Below are positions 29,100-38,374 of a stretch of 64,000 bases of DNA, in pieces. The notes beneath the pieces were generated by a model, which saw only the letters and a program-made list of their open reading frames with translations, had not been told where the DNA came from and did no database searches. Origin of the DNA: Novipirellula aureliae (GTDB lineage Bacteria; Planctomycetota; Planctomycetia; Pirellulales; Pirellulaceae); the NCBI RefSeq assembly GCF_007860185.1, contig NZ_SJPY01000002.1, forward strand, positions 403,775 to 467,774, written 5' to 3'. The position numbers and the translations under genes are program-made. How positions within the stretch are numbered: position 1 is the first letter of the stretch; every line of letters begins with the position of its first letter.

Positions 29100-29488
29100 G
29101 AAGCAGAAAAACGGCAAAGTTTTGAAGCAAGGAAAGAAGCGATAAGTACGCTCATTCAAATGGCTTAGAGTTCAGCGATAACATACCGTGTAATCGCTAA
29201 GATGTCGACAAGCCACGATCGCCTAAGGCATTGCCGATAGCCAGCGACTGGTTCCCCATCAGAAGCAAGCAATGAACATCACCTTTTTTTGCTCAAAAAT
29301 TGGGAACCCAGGTAAATTAGCAATTATAGAATCTTTCTATGCTGGCCAAAGACGTATTTTCGCAAATGCCATGCCATCTAGAAGAGAGGATTGCCGACGG
29401 TTTTCAATCCTGCGTAAGCCGTTAAGCTTTGTTTTCTAACAACCTAAAAAGTTTGGAACACGCTACTCCATTCCACCCAAGGAAGCCC
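29100..29488. other. Divergent spacer before the betaine cluster
   Basis: No gene. AT-rich around 29280-29345, where the promoter of the betaine genes is likely. AGGAAG at 29480-29485 is the ribosome binding site that decides the GSMT start. Confidence 0.5.
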
Positions 29489-30334
29489 ATGCAACGTGAA
29501 AACAACTCAACCGTTCAACACACTCGAATGTCTCCCGAAAGACAAGGTTTCGGTGCCAATCCCGTCAAACAGCGTGAAACCGGAAACTATGCACAAGAGT
29601 ATATCAAAGGATTTGTGGACAAGTGGGATGAGTTGATCGATTGGGATAGTCGCGCGGACGCGGAAGGCGACTTTTTCATCCAATCGCTCCGGCAACATGG
29701 CGTCAAGAATGTGCTCGATGTCGCGACGGGAACCGGTTTTCATAGCGTTCGACTTCTCGAGGCTGGGTTTGACGTCGTTAGTGCCGATGGCAGCCCTGAA
29801 ATGCTAGTCAAAGCTTTTGAAAACGGGCGCAAACGGGGGCACATTCTTAGGACCGTGCAAGCGGATTGGCGTTGGCTCAATCGCGACGTGCATGGCGAAT
29901 ATGATGCAATTATCTGTCTCGGCAATTCCTTCACTCATATGTTCGAAGAACGAGACCGCCGAAAAGCGCTCGCGGAATACTATGCGATGCTGAAGCATGA
30001 TGGCATCTTGGTGCTCGACCAACGGAACTACGATAACATTCTCGACAACGGCTTTTCAACGAAACACACCTACTACTACTGCGGCGACAACGTTCGCGCC
30101 GAGCCAGAGCATATCGATGACGGGTTGGCAAGGTTCCGCTACGACTTCCCCGACGACTCTTCCTACCATTTGAATATGTTTCCACTACGCAAAGAGTACA
30201 TGCGTCGCTTGCTGCGAGAGGTCGGTTTTCAAAACATTGAAACCTTTGGCGACTTTCAGGAAACCTATCACGATGAAGAACCGGACTTCTTTATTCATGT
30301 GGCTGAAAAATCCTACGATTCAATAAGCAGTTAA
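29489..30334 (+). CDS. gsmt: Glycine/sarcosine N-methyltransferase
   Basis: 281 residues from ATG 29489, just after AGGAAG; this length fits the family. It transfers methyl groups from SAM to glycine and then sarcosine. Marks: YIKGFVDKWDELIDWDSRA, motif I NVLDVATGTGFHSVRLLEAG, VSADGSPEMLVKAFENG, ICLGNSFTHMFEERDRRKAL, LVLDQRNYDNIL, and a C-terminal Tyr/Asp-rich part. The next gene carries out the following methylations, so the pair should make glycine betaine. Demand for SAM recycling links it to ahcY in the same window. In halophiles this pathway is induced by salt; the control here is not visible. Confidence 0.88.
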   Translation: MQRENNSTVQHTRMSPERQGFGANPVKQRETGNYAQEYIKGFVDKWDELIDWDSRADAEGDFFIQSLRQHGVKNVLDVATGTGFHSVRLLEAGFDVVSADGSPEMLVKAFENGRKRGHILRTVQADWRWLNRDVHGEYDAIICLGNSFTHMFEERDRRKALAEYYAMLKHDGILVLDQRNYDNILDNGFSTKHTYYYCGDNVRAEPEHIDDGLARFRYDFPDDSSYHLNMFPLRKEYMRRLLREVGFQNIETFGDFQETYHDEEPDFFIHVAEKSYDSISS

Positions 30335-30415
30335 ACCGCGTGCCCAACAGGCCTCGCGTCATCCACATGCTTGGTCAAACGACCCTTTTTAATCCACCAA
30401 ACGTTGACACCCTCC

Positions 30416-31252
30416 ATGCAAAACTATTCCACCGCTGTTGAGACGGCACGGGACTACTACAACAGCGAAGATGCCGACAATTTCTACTCCTTGATTTGGG
30501 GTGGCGAAGACATTCATATCGGTTGGTACAAATCCGAATGCGAAGCGATTGAAGTCGCCAGCCGGCGGACGGTCCATCAGATGGCCAATCGAATCGACCA
30601 TCGAATTGACAAGAACTCGCGAGTCGTGGATCTCGGTTCCGGCTACGGCGGAGCGGCGCGTTATTTGGCGAAAACATACGGTTGCCATGTTACCGCGTTG
30701 AACTTGAGCGAAACCGAAAACGCACGAAATCGCTCGCTCAACTCAGAACAATCGCTCGACCATTTGATCGATGTCGTCGACGGCAGCTTCGAGGACATCC
30801 CGCTTGGTGACAACTCGTACGATGCCGTTTGGAGCCAAGATGCTATTCTTCATAGCGGGAACCGGACCAAAGTCATTCAAGAGGTCTCGCGAGTCCTCAA
30901 GTCATCAGGGGATTTCGTTTTTACGGATCCGATGCAAGCCGTTGACTGTCCTGATGGGGTGCTAGATGACATCCTCAGCCGAATCCATTTGTCGACACTT
31001 GCTTCACCCGATTTCTATAAGGCTGAGTGCGATGCCGTTGGGCTCAAGTTTGTCGAATTTGACGAAGCCACCGAGCATCTGATACGCCATTACGAACGAG
31101 TCCTTCAAGAGACCGAACTTCGAGAGGAAGAAATACGCGACTCCATCTCAGTGGACTACCTGCGGCGGATGAAGACAGGTCTCGGCTATTGGGTCGAAGG
31201 TGGCAAACAGGGGCATTTGGCGTGGGGGATCTTCCATTTCTCTAAAACGTAA
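30416..31252 (+). CDS. sdmt: Sarcosine/dimethylglycine N-methyltransferase
   Basis: 278 residues from ATG 30416, 81 bases after the GSMT gene; TTG 30371 is an unlikely longer start. It methylates sarcosine to dimethylglycine and then betaine. Marks: TARDYYNSEDADNFYSLIWG, HIGWY, motif I VVDLGSGYGGAARYLAKTYG, ALNLSETENARNR, WSQDAILHSGNR, and the C-terminal YLRRMKTGLGYWVEGGKQG found in SDMT enzymes. With the upstream GSMT and downstream BCCT carrier it forms a compact osmoprotection cluster. Confidence 0.9.
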   Translation: MQNYSTAVETARDYYNSEDADNFYSLIWGGEDIHIGWYKSECEAIEVASRRTVHQMANRIDHRIDKNSRVVDLGSGYGGAARYLAKTYGCHVTALNLSETENARNRSLNSEQSLDHLIDVVDGSFEDIPLGDNSYDAVWSQDAILHSGNRTKVIQEVSRVLKSSGDFVFTDPMQAVDCPDGVLDDILSRIHLSTLASPDFYKAECDAVGLKFVEFDEATEHLIRHYERVLQETELREEEIRDSISVDYLRRMKTGLGYWVEGGKQGHLAWGIFHFSKT

Positions 31253-31291
31253 ATCGGCGAGATCGCGAAAGCAACAGGACCAACAATTGCC

Positions 31292-33232
31292 GTGAAACCC
31301 CCCATCCCATACCGAATGTCCCAAATGACGATTCGACGACGCATTTTCGGTGTCGAAATCGAAGCTCACCCCGTCGTGTTTCCTGCTTCGGCGATTTTAG
31401 TGATTGCATTCGTCGCCATTGCTGCGTCTGCGCCTCGGCGAGCACTCATGTTTTTCGATTACCTGCAATCGACGATCACTCATTATTTTGGCTGGTTGTA
31501 CTTGGCGTCGATGACCGGATTCTTGCTGTTCGCATTGTATCTCTGCTTTAGCCGCTACGGAGATATCAAGCTGGGCCGGGACGAGGACAAGCCCGAGTTC
31601 TCGACCGTGACTTGGTTCGCGATGTTGTTTAGCGCAGGGATGGGGATCGGGATGCTGTTCTTTGGTGTTGCCGAGCCGATGTTCCACTTTCTGGCTCCAC
31701 CGAATACTCGTGGAACATTTATTACCAGCAGCGAAAGTCTACAAGCAGCACGCAGTGCGATGGGGATGACGTTTTTCCATTGGTGCTTGCACCCCTGGGC
31801 ACTCTATTCGATTGTCGGTGCGTCAATCGCTTTTTTCGGGTTCCGGCGTGGACTACCGCTCAGTTTTCGCTCCTTGTTCGAGCCGCTACTCGGTGACCGG
31901 ATCCATGGTCGAATTGGCGACAGTATCGATGTTTTGGCGGTCGTTGCGACGCTGTTTGGTTTGGCGACTTCGCTTGGATTTGGGGCAAAGCAGGTCAATG
32001 CCGGATTGGCCTACGTGTTCGGTCTGCCGCAAACCACGGGCACTCAAATCGTATTGATCATTTGCATTACGGGGTTAGCCGTTGCCTCACTATTGTCCGG
32101 TTTGCATGTCGGAGTTCGCCGGCTCAGTGAAATCAACATGATGTTGGCGGGATTGCTGCTATTGTTTCTCTTTGTTGCAGGCCCAACCGTTTATTTGCTG
32201 GGGGCACTCGTCGAGAATGTCGGTGCCTATGCCGAACGTTTGCCGCACGCCTCGTTTTGGACCGCCAGTTACTCCGACTCCTCTCGGTCACAGTGGCTTG
32301 GCAATTGGACATTGTTCTATTGGGGTTGGTGGATATCGTGGTCGCCTTTTGTCGGGATGTTTATCGCGAGAGTCTCGAAGGGTCGGACACTCCGCGAGTT
32401 TATCTCTGGTGTGCTACTCGTTCCATCAACCGTCGCGATGGTTTGGTTAACCGGTTTTGGCAATACAGCAATCCACCAAGAAATCTACAAGGAATTGCAT
32501 GCCGAAGCGCCGCAGGTCAGTGGCTACTACGACTACACCCCCCAATCATACCGAGTGATGGACTTGGATGCCGAGTCAGGCTTACCGCAGTCGGAAACGG
32601 GCGATTGGTTGGTCGGGCCGACCGCGAAAGGCATTGCCAATCCTCAAGGCGTGCTGATGCAACAGACTGATGATGGACTGATAACAAAGTCAGGAAACGC
32701 CGTCCGCTATCACCGTGGCATTTTGGTTCACGAAAACGGGACAATCCCCTACTATCCAAGCACAGAGGAACATTTCGATGGGAGATATAAGGCCAAGGAC
32801 GCATCGCTATCGCTTAGCGGCTATCTATCCGAACCCGTCTTAACCGGTTCGGAGAAAGCTCAAGTCGACACCACATCGACGGCCATGTTTGTGATGCTAA
32901 GGGCCTACCCTTTGCCGACCGTCACAGCACTGATAGGGACGTTGTGCGTGGTTTTGTTTTTCGTCACGTCCTCCGATTCCGCGTCGCTTGTCGCTGACAT
33001 GATCGCGTCAGGCGGCAATCAAAACCCCTCCAAAGGCACACGTTTGTTTTGGGGAATATTGGAGGGGGTCTTAGCATCGGTCCTGTTGGTTGCGGGCGGC
33101 TTGAAGGCACTCCAAACGGCCGCAATCGCGATCGGTCTGCCTTTTTGCATCCTGATCATTCTGATGTGCGTGAGTCTTATGAAAGCCCTTCGCGAGGAAC
33201 GAAGACTGTCCGCTGCAACGTCTCGAAAATAG
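31292..33232 (+). CDS. BCCT-family betaine/choline/carnitine transporter with extended loop
   Basis: 646 residues from GTG 31292; ATG 31316 is also possible. Marks: WFAMLFSAGMGIGMLFFGVAEP with the glycine-rich helix of the family, GFGAKQVNAGL, and the betaine-binding aromatic stretch FYWGWWISWSPFVGMFIARVSKGRT. About 12 helices. Unusual is a hydrophilic insertion of about 130 residues (about 395-528), rich in Tyr, Gly and Asp, between the helix ending at GFGNTAIH and the helix after AMFVMLRAYPLPT; standard members have a short loop with a conserved Ala there. It probably faces the periplasm. Context says it imports betaine or a precursor. Confidence 0.9.
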   Translation: MKPPIPYRMSQMTIRRRIFGVEIEAHPVVFPASAILVIAFVAIAASAPRRALMFFDYLQSTITHYFGWLYLASMTGFLLFALYLCFSRYGDIKLGRDEDKPEFSTVTWFAMLFSAGMGIGMLFFGVAEPMFHFLAPPNTRGTFITSSESLQAARSAMGMTFFHWCLHPWALYSIVGASIAFFGFRRGLPLSFRSLFEPLLGDRIHGRIGDSIDVLAVVATLFGLATSLGFGAKQVNAGLAYVFGLPQTTGTQIVLIICITGLAVASLLSGLHVGVRRLSEINMMLAGLLLLFLFVAGPTVYLLGALVENVGAYAERLPHASFWTASYSDSSRSQWLGNWTLFYWGWWISWSPFVGMFIARVSKGRTLREFISGVLLVPSTVAMVWLTGFGNTAIHQEIYKELHAEAPQVSGYYDYTPQSYRVMDLDAESGLPQSETGDWLVGPTAKGIANPQGVLMQQTDDGLITKSGNAVRYHRGILVHENGTIPYYPSTEEHFDGRYKAKDASLSLSGYLSEPVLTGSEKAQVDTTSTAMFVMLRAYPLPTVTALIGTLCVVLFFVTSSDSASLVADMIASGGNQNPSKGTRLFWGILEGVLASVLLVAGGLKALQTAAIAIGLPFCILIILMCVSLMKALREERRLSAATSRK

Positions 33233-33361
33233 TTAGAATCATCGCTATCAATGATGGATGATTGCGCTATTGTAAATTAGAAACGTCGAGAAACCAAAAT
33301 CAATGGTGTCGGTTTCTCCGCCCTAGGTTGATAGCTACCTTCGAGCAATTTGAATTTTGAT

Positions 33362-33421
33362 GTGGCTGGGGGGTTTTCAGTTCTGGTTGAAAAGAACGCT
33401 GCGGCTGGAAGCCCCAGCCAC
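33362..33421. repeat. GTGGCTGGGG inverted repeat
   Basis: GTGGCTGGGG (33362-33371) and CCCCAGCCAC (33412-33421) are perfect inverted arms 40 bases apart, with GCGGCTGGAAGC inside. It belongs to the same theme as 3323-3372 and 10000-10161. It could fold in transcripts of the BCCT gene or the DAHP synthase gene. Confidence 0.7.
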
Positions 33422-33468
33422 GCAACACGCGGCCAGCCCACGGCATTCTGCCAAATGCTCTAGCAATG

Positions 33469-34596
33469 CTAGATAAGCGGTTCACCGGCACTGCGACGGT
33501 TGATCACCGAATCATTTAACTCTTGAAGCACGACCACGGTTTCATCCCATCCAATGCAAGCGTCGGTAACACTTTTGCCATGCACCAATTCTTTGCTGTC
33601 CAAATCTTGGCGGCCTGCGACAAGATTGCTTTCGACCATCACGCCCATGATTCGGTGATCACCATCACTCACTTGGCTGCAAATATCACGACAAACGTAG
33701 TGTTGGCGGGTGTGCTTTTTGCGGCTATTCGCATGGCTGGTGTCGATCATGATTCGAGGCGACAAATTCGCCTTCTCAAGAAGCGCCGAGGCCTCGTCCA
33801 TACTGGCCGCATCGTAATTGGTATGCGCTCCGCCTCGCAGGATAATATGACAATCTGCGTTCCCCTTGGTCGCAAAAATTGCCGATCGTCCTTCCTTGGT
33901 AACGGATAGAAAACGATGTGGGTTTTTGGCACTGCAGATTGCGTCAACCGCGATTTGGACATTACCGCTCGTACCATTCTTAAACCCAACGGGGCACGAT
34001 AGCCCCGACGCCAACTCGCGGTGACCTTGGCTTTCGGTCGTCCGTGCACCAATCGCTCCCCAACCGACGAGATCGGCAACATATTGAGGACTAATCAAGT
34101 CAAGGAACTCGGTACCAGTCGGTAACCCAAGTGAGTTGATGTCTCGCAATAATCCTCGAGCGGTGCGAAGACCACGGTTGATTTCAAAACTACCATCAAG
34201 CCCAGGATCATTGATAAGTCCTTTCCAACCCACCGTGGTACGTGGCTTTTCGAAATAGACTCGCATCACGATTAACAATTGATCGCGATATTTTTGCTGT
34301 TGTTCGACCAATAACCGAGCGTACTCCATCGCTGCTTCGGGGTCATGGATGGAGCATGGACCGACGACGACCACCAACCGATCGTCCTCCTCTTCCAAAA
34401 TTCGTTTAATTCCATCGCGAGCGTTGGCAACGATCGCGGCGACTTCCCTTTCAACTGGAAACTCCTTCATCAATTCGTTGGGCGGCATTAACGTCATCAT
34501 CGCCGCGATCCGCAAATCGTCGGTCGCAGGCATTTGATTGTTGGCCATTTCGTTGTGAGGGGAAGCGGTATCTTCGGGCATCAGTTTTTCAGGCAT
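33469..34596 (-). CDS. 3-deoxy-7-phosphoheptulonate synthase (class I, AroFGH type)
   Basis: About 375 residues from ATG 34596; ATG 34644 and ATG 34581 are alternatives, and none has a clear ribosome binding site. It joins phosphoenolpyruvate and erythrose 4-phosphate in the first step of aromatic synthesis. Marks: VVVGPCSIHDPEAAMEYA, MRVYFEKPRTTVGWKGLINDP, GLPTGTEFLDLISPQY, WGAIGARTTESQGHRELASG, GFKNGTSGN, IMIDTSHANS and VMVESNLVAGRQ. Which end-product inhibits it (Phe, Tyr or Trp) cannot be read. Confidence 0.95.
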   Translation of the reverse strand: MPEKLMPEDTASPHNEMANNQMPATDDLRIAAMMTLMPPNELMKEFPVEREVAAIVANARDGIKRILEEEDDRLVVVVGPCSIHDPEAAMEYARLLVEQQQKYRDQLLIVMRVYFEKPRTTVGWKGLINDPGLDGSFEINRGLRTARGLLRDINSLGLPTGTEFLDLISPQYVADLVGWGAIGARTTESQGHRELASGLSCPVGFKNGTSGNVQIAVDAICSAKNPHRFLSVTKEGRSAIFATKGNADCHIILRGGAHTNYDAASMDEASALLEKANLSPRIMIDTSHANSRKKHTRQHYVCRDICSQVSDGDHRIMGVMVESNLVAGRQDLDSKELVHGKSVTDACIGWDETVVVLQELNDSVINRRSAGEPLI

Positions 34597-34803
34597 GTAT
34601 TTTTGTTTTGATTCGTTTATCCACGAGCAATGCGGGAGCGACATTGACTATCGTTTATGAGTAAAAAATATCAACCGGGGTTCTGCCATTTGAGGAAAAT
34701 GGACCATGATTTGCAAAGAATGATCCTCATAAAACGAATAGACAAATTGTCATAGCGATCCAACAACCGGAATTTTTCCAATCATCAGCAGGGGCCAGCA
34801 ACG

Positions 34804-35283
34804 ATGCAATCAACCAGTTTCTCCGATTCAAGCTCTTCGCCATCACAACGAGGGGAAGACTACCTAAATCGCACCGCTAGCGCCTATAACGCTGAAATTT
34901 CGCACCCTGCATTGGTGGGATACCTGTTTTGGATTCTCGGATTCGTCGGAGCTCACCGATTTTACTTTGGTAAACCCTTGACTGGAATCCTGTGGTTTTT
35001 CACTGGCGGGTTGTTTCTGGTGGGCTGGATTATTGACCTGTTCCTAATTCCCAACATGGCGGACGAGGCGAATGCCCGATACCGAAACGGATCGATCGAT
35101 TACACCGTCGCCTGGATTTTGCTCACGTTTTTAGGCCTTTTTGGTGTTCACCGACTCTACATGGGAAAAATTGTGACCGGTGTTATTTATTTGTTGACTG
35201 GCGGACTACTAGGAATTGGGTTCATATATGACACATGTACACTCAACGAGCAAGTCGAAGAAATTAATCTCCGACGCATGTAA
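34804..35283 (+). CDS. Double TM2-domain membrane protein
   Basis: 159 residues from ATG 34804. After about 30 hydrophilic residues come two TM2 domains. The first (about 34-80) has YLFWILGFVGAHRFYFGKPL then TGGLFLVGWIIDLF; the second (about 98-150) has LLTFLGLFGVHRLYMGKIVT then TGGLLGIGFIYDTC. Each is a hairpin of two helices with the Gly-x-His-Arg-Phe-Tyr turn. The function of TM2 proteins in bacteria is unknown. A tandem copy in one protein is less common than a single one. It is convergent with the DCC protein gene, five bases apart. Confidence 0.88.
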   Translation: MQSTSFSDSSSSPSQRGEDYLNRTASAYNAEISHPALVGYLFWILGFVGAHRFYFGKPLTGILWFFTGGLFLVGWIIDLFLIPNMADEANARYRNGSIDYTVAWILLTFLGLFGVHRLYMGKIVTGVIYLLTGGLLGIGFIYDTCTLNEQVEEINLRRM

Positions 35284-35288
35284 CCGCG

Positions 35289-35717
35289 TCATTGTCCGAT
35301 GCGACACGACCCGTTGTCGCAGGATTTCCCAGCCAATTGGTAGCGGCGTTTAGCCACCTGGCGATACAGCCATCGCCAAAGACCCGCGGTTCCCGGCGTA
35401 TGTAACAACGGAGCGACGACCCAAAGCAGCGGCAGCCGACGCGATAGATAACGAACAGCATCCGCTCCACCATGCGGCGTCCCACGACTGTCAATCACGT
35501 ACATTTGCCGCATCAGATCCACTTTTGATAATTCGGGATACCGCTTGGCGACGCGTTCGTCGTGCAGCGACAGAAAGCTCAAGCGAGGCCCTATTCGATC
35601 CAATCGACGTAGATTCTTGACCTGCGAGCGGCAAAAATTGCATTCTCCGTCATAGATAACAACGTCCGAACCGGTCGCCGAATCGGGATCCGGCAGGTCT
35701 GCGGAGATGGAAGGCAT
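35289..35717 (-). CDS. DCC family thiol-disulfide oxidoreductase (DUF393)
   Basis: 142 residues from ATG 35717. Near the start, VVIYDGECNFCRSQVKNLRR carries the Cys-x-x-Cys of the thioredoxin-like DCC family, preceded by Asp-Gly. The middle has VIDSRGTPHGGADAVRYLSR, and the end has LYRQVAKRRYQL. These proteins are predicted to reduce disulfides; partners are unknown. It is divergent from the coiled-coil protein gene. Confidence 0.88.
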   Translation of the reverse strand: MPSISADLPDPDSATGSDVVIYDGECNFCRSQVKNLRRLDRIGPRLSFLSLHDERVAKRYPELSKVDLMRQMYVIDSRGTPHGGADAVRYLSRRLPLLWVVAPLLHTPGTAGLWRWLYRQVAKRRYQLAGKSCDNGSCRIGQ

Positions 35718-35901
35718 ACAGTAATTTCTTTTTGTTCGTTTGAAAATTGTCGGTTTGAGTACGATTGCCGGTCGCTGGCAATTGCTATACTAACAATAGG
35801 TGTGCGAACATTGTGCCGCACAGGGATCGATAACACGATCCATTATCTCCACCCTCAGCTACCCGGTGGCGTGCCAAAACAACGGATTCGGAAAAACGAT
35901 T

Positions 35902-37563
35902 ATGAACCAAATTGAATCTCGCGTCCGCAGCGCTCGTCGAAGACTCGTTTTCGCCCAATTTGGCCGCACTTTGTGTTGGACGTTTTTCGCAGCTGCAATT
36001 CTCAGTATTATCGCAATTGCGATTCCAGCAATCCGTCCGCTCGATATCGATTTTCAATCGTGGATCGTCGGCTGGCTTGCCGGTACCGCAATCACAGCCC
36101 TGTTGGTCGCGATTGGGCATGCCTTTTGGACGGCCCCCTCGATTGCCTCGGTCGCTGCCGAGGTCGATCGCCGCTACGGACTTCGCGAGCGGCTGAGCAG
36201 TTCACTGAGTCTTTCATCGTCGTCTCGACAAAGTGATTTCGGAATCGCGTTGCTCAATGATGCGGAAACACGCGCAGCGAAGCTAGAGGTTGCCGAAAAA
36301 TTTGCCCTTCGTCCGAGCAGGTTGGGTTGGCTACCGGTCACGATGATCCCCATCGTCGCAATCTTTTTGATGCTGGTCGAACCATCGGAAAAATCGAATG
36401 CCGAAAGTACAACCCAAGCGGACATCGTGGAGCTGAAGCAGGTAAAAACCGCTGCGTCGCAGCTAAAGAAACGAATCGATCAGCAAAAGCGTAAAGCGGA
36501 AGCAGCTGGCTTAAAGGACGCCGAAGCCCTTTTCGAAAAAATCGGAGCCGACCTCGATAAGATCAGTAAACGGGAGGACATGGACCGAAAACAGGCGATG
36601 CTCGCACTCAATGATCTAAAGAAGGAACTTGAAGAACGCCGCAAGGAACTCGGGTCGCCCGATAGCATGAAACGAGCGATGTCACAAATGAAAGGACTCG
36701 AGTCGGGACCAGCGGAAAAAGTGGCCAAGTCAATCGAAAGGGGAGATTTCGGAAAAGCAGAGGAAATGGTCAAAGAGTTGGCTGATAAAATTCGCGACGG
36801 CAAACTGTCGGATCAAGAGAAAGAACAGCTGAAGAAACAAGTCGAGCAGATGAAAAGACAACTCGATAAAGCGGTCAAAGAACACGAAGAAAAAAAGAAA
36901 GAACTCGAGCAAAAAATCGAACAAGCACGCAAGGAAGGCCGTGGCGAAGAAGCAGCAAAAATGCAGCAGCAGCTGAATGAGATGGGGCAAAAGGATGCTC
37001 AGATGCAAAAGATGAAACAAATGGCCGAAGCAATGGGCGATTGCCAAAATGCGATGCAGCAAGGGGATGCATCGGCAGCAGCCGATGCACTCGAACAAAT
37101 GGCCGACGAACTCGGCGAGATGCAGCAGGAGATGTCGCAACTCGAAGACCTGCAATCAGCACTCGATGATCTCTCCCAATCCAAGAACCAGATGCGCTGC
37201 GAGAAGTGTGGCGGGGCAGGATGTGAAAGCTGCCAAGGTAACGGTTTGGGTAGCGGGAATGGATTCGGACAAGGGGATGGACTCGGCCAAGGATCTGGAA
37301 AAGGTGATCGGCCCGAATCAGAAACAGATACGAATTCCTATGACACCCAAGTCCGCGGCCAAGTGAAGAAGGGCAAAGCAATCATTGCAGGATTTGCAGA
37401 TGGACCTAACCGAAAAGGGATCACGCAAGAAGACGTGAAGCAGTCGATCGAATCGGCATTGAACGAACAAAGTGACCCAACCGAAAACCAAACCTTGCCG
37501 CGGACCGAACGCGAGCATGCACAACAGTATTTTGATCGATTGCGAGAAGGAACGAATGATTGA
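35902..37563 (+). CDS. Membrane protein with long coiled coil and CxxC zinc knuckles
   Basis: 553 residues from ATG 35902; the frame is open further upstream without conservation. Two helices near residues 20-40 and 52-75, then a dimerisation-like segment, then a third helix at about 150-168 (GWLPVTMIPIVAIFLMLVE). From about 190 to 460 it is strongly charged coiled coil (Lys, Glu, Gln, Met). Then CEKCGGAGCESCQGNG resembles half of the DnaJ zinc region, followed by Gly-rich GLGSGNGFGQGDGLGQGSG and a C-terminal globular part (KGKAIIAGFADGPNRKGI). The layout is seen in planctomycetes and has no assigned function. Its end overlaps the methyltransferase gene by 8 bases. Confidence 0.7.
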   Translation: MNQIESRVRSARRRLVFAQFGRTLCWTFFAAAILSIIAIAIPAIRPLDIDFQSWIVGWLAGTAITALLVAIGHAFWTAPSIASVAAEVDRRYGLRERLSSSLSLSSSSRQSDFGIALLNDAETRAAKLEVAEKFALRPSRLGWLPVTMIPIVAIFLMLVEPSEKSNAESTTQADIVELKQVKTAASQLKKRIDQQKRKAEAAGLKDAEALFEKIGADLDKISKREDMDRKQAMLALNDLKKELEERRKELGSPDSMKRAMSQMKGLESGPAEKVAKSIERGDFGKAEEMVKELADKIRDGKLSDQEKEQLKKQVEQMKRQLDKAVKEHEEKKKELEQKIEQARKEGRGEEAAKMQQQLNEMGQKDAQMQKMKQMAEAMGDCQNAMQQGDASAAADALEQMADELGEMQQEMSQLEDLQSALDDLSQSKNQMRCEKCGGAGCESCQGNGLGSGNGFGQGDGLGQGSGKGDRPESETDTNSYDTQVRGQVKKGKAIIAGFADGPNRKGITQEDVKQSIESALNEQSDPTENQTLPRTEREHAQQYFDRLREGTND

Positions 37564-38263
37564 CCCGCCTACAAGTGCCCCGCCCCAAAGTGAATCGCTT
37601 GAACTGCTTTCGGCCGAGGTTAGCGATCGATTTCGATGGCAATGGGACGATTTGTCGATTGCAAATCAGCCATTCAGGTTAGCGGTTGCGTCGGATCCCG
37701 AAGGAATGTTGATCGAAGCCTGCGAACGCCAAGATGCAGGCGAAAAGGGCGTGATCGATCCGTTTTGGGCAACGACATGGCGAGCCGCAGCAGGTTTGGA
37801 TCGCTACATGGACCAGATCGATCTCGGCGGCGTTCCCGTGCTCGAACTCGGATGTGGAACAGGGCATGCTGGTATCGCGGCAATGCTGCGCGGAGCCGAT
37901 GTCACGCTAACCGACGGTGTCGATGATCCGCTTATGTTGGTGCGAATGAGCGTGTGGGAACTCCGCGATCGATGCACGGTCCAGCGGCTGCGTTTCGGGC
38001 TCGATAGGATTGACGCAAAGTTTCCAGTCGTCCTCGGTAGCGATGTTACCTACCTGCGATCACTATGGCCCGAGCTTGATAAATGCCTTCGAGACCATTT
38101 GGCCGATGGGGGACAAGCACTACTAAGTGACCCGTACCGGATCATCGCCAACGAGTTTCGCGGCTGGATCCAAGAACATGGCTGGAACTACACCGAGCAC
38201 AAAATCGACCTCGCCGATGCCCCAGAACATCCCATCCGAGTGATGTGCCTGAAACTCCCGTAG
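37556..38263 (+). CDS. SAM-dependent methyltransferase (Methyltransf_16-like)
   Basis: 235 residues from ATG 37556, with GAGAAGG just upstream. It overlaps the previous gene by 8 bases, which suggests coupling. PFWATTWRAAAGLDRYM followed by PVLELGCGTGHAGIAAMLRG (motif I, about residues 95-113) and VTLTDGVDDPL is the pattern of the METTL20/nicotinamide-methyltransferase-like branch, which methylates proteins or small molecules. VVLGSDVTYLRSLWPEL replaces the Asp-x-x-Tyr motif region. The TAG stop lies inside a TCTCTCCGAGA-family repeat (GTAGCCGCGTCTCTCC). Confidence 0.75.
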   Translation: MIDPPTSAPPQSESLELLSAEVSDRFRWQWDDLSIANQPFRLAVASDPEGMLIEACERQDAGEKGVIDPFWATTWRAAAGLDRYMDQIDLGGVPVLELGCGTGHAGIAAMLRGADVTLTDGVDDPLMLVRMSVWELRDRCTVQRLRFGLDRIDAKFPVVLGSDVTYLRSLWPELDKCLRDHLADGGQALLSDPYRIIANEFRGWIQEHGWNYTEHKIDLADAPEHPIRVMCLKLP

Positions 38264-38374
38264 CCGCGTCTCTCCGAGATGCGAAATCGTTCCTAGCGGA
38301 ACTCGCCAAGACGTTCCTCTTGCAACGATCACGTTTACTCTCGACGCTTTTTCGGTATTTTTAATACTCAAATC

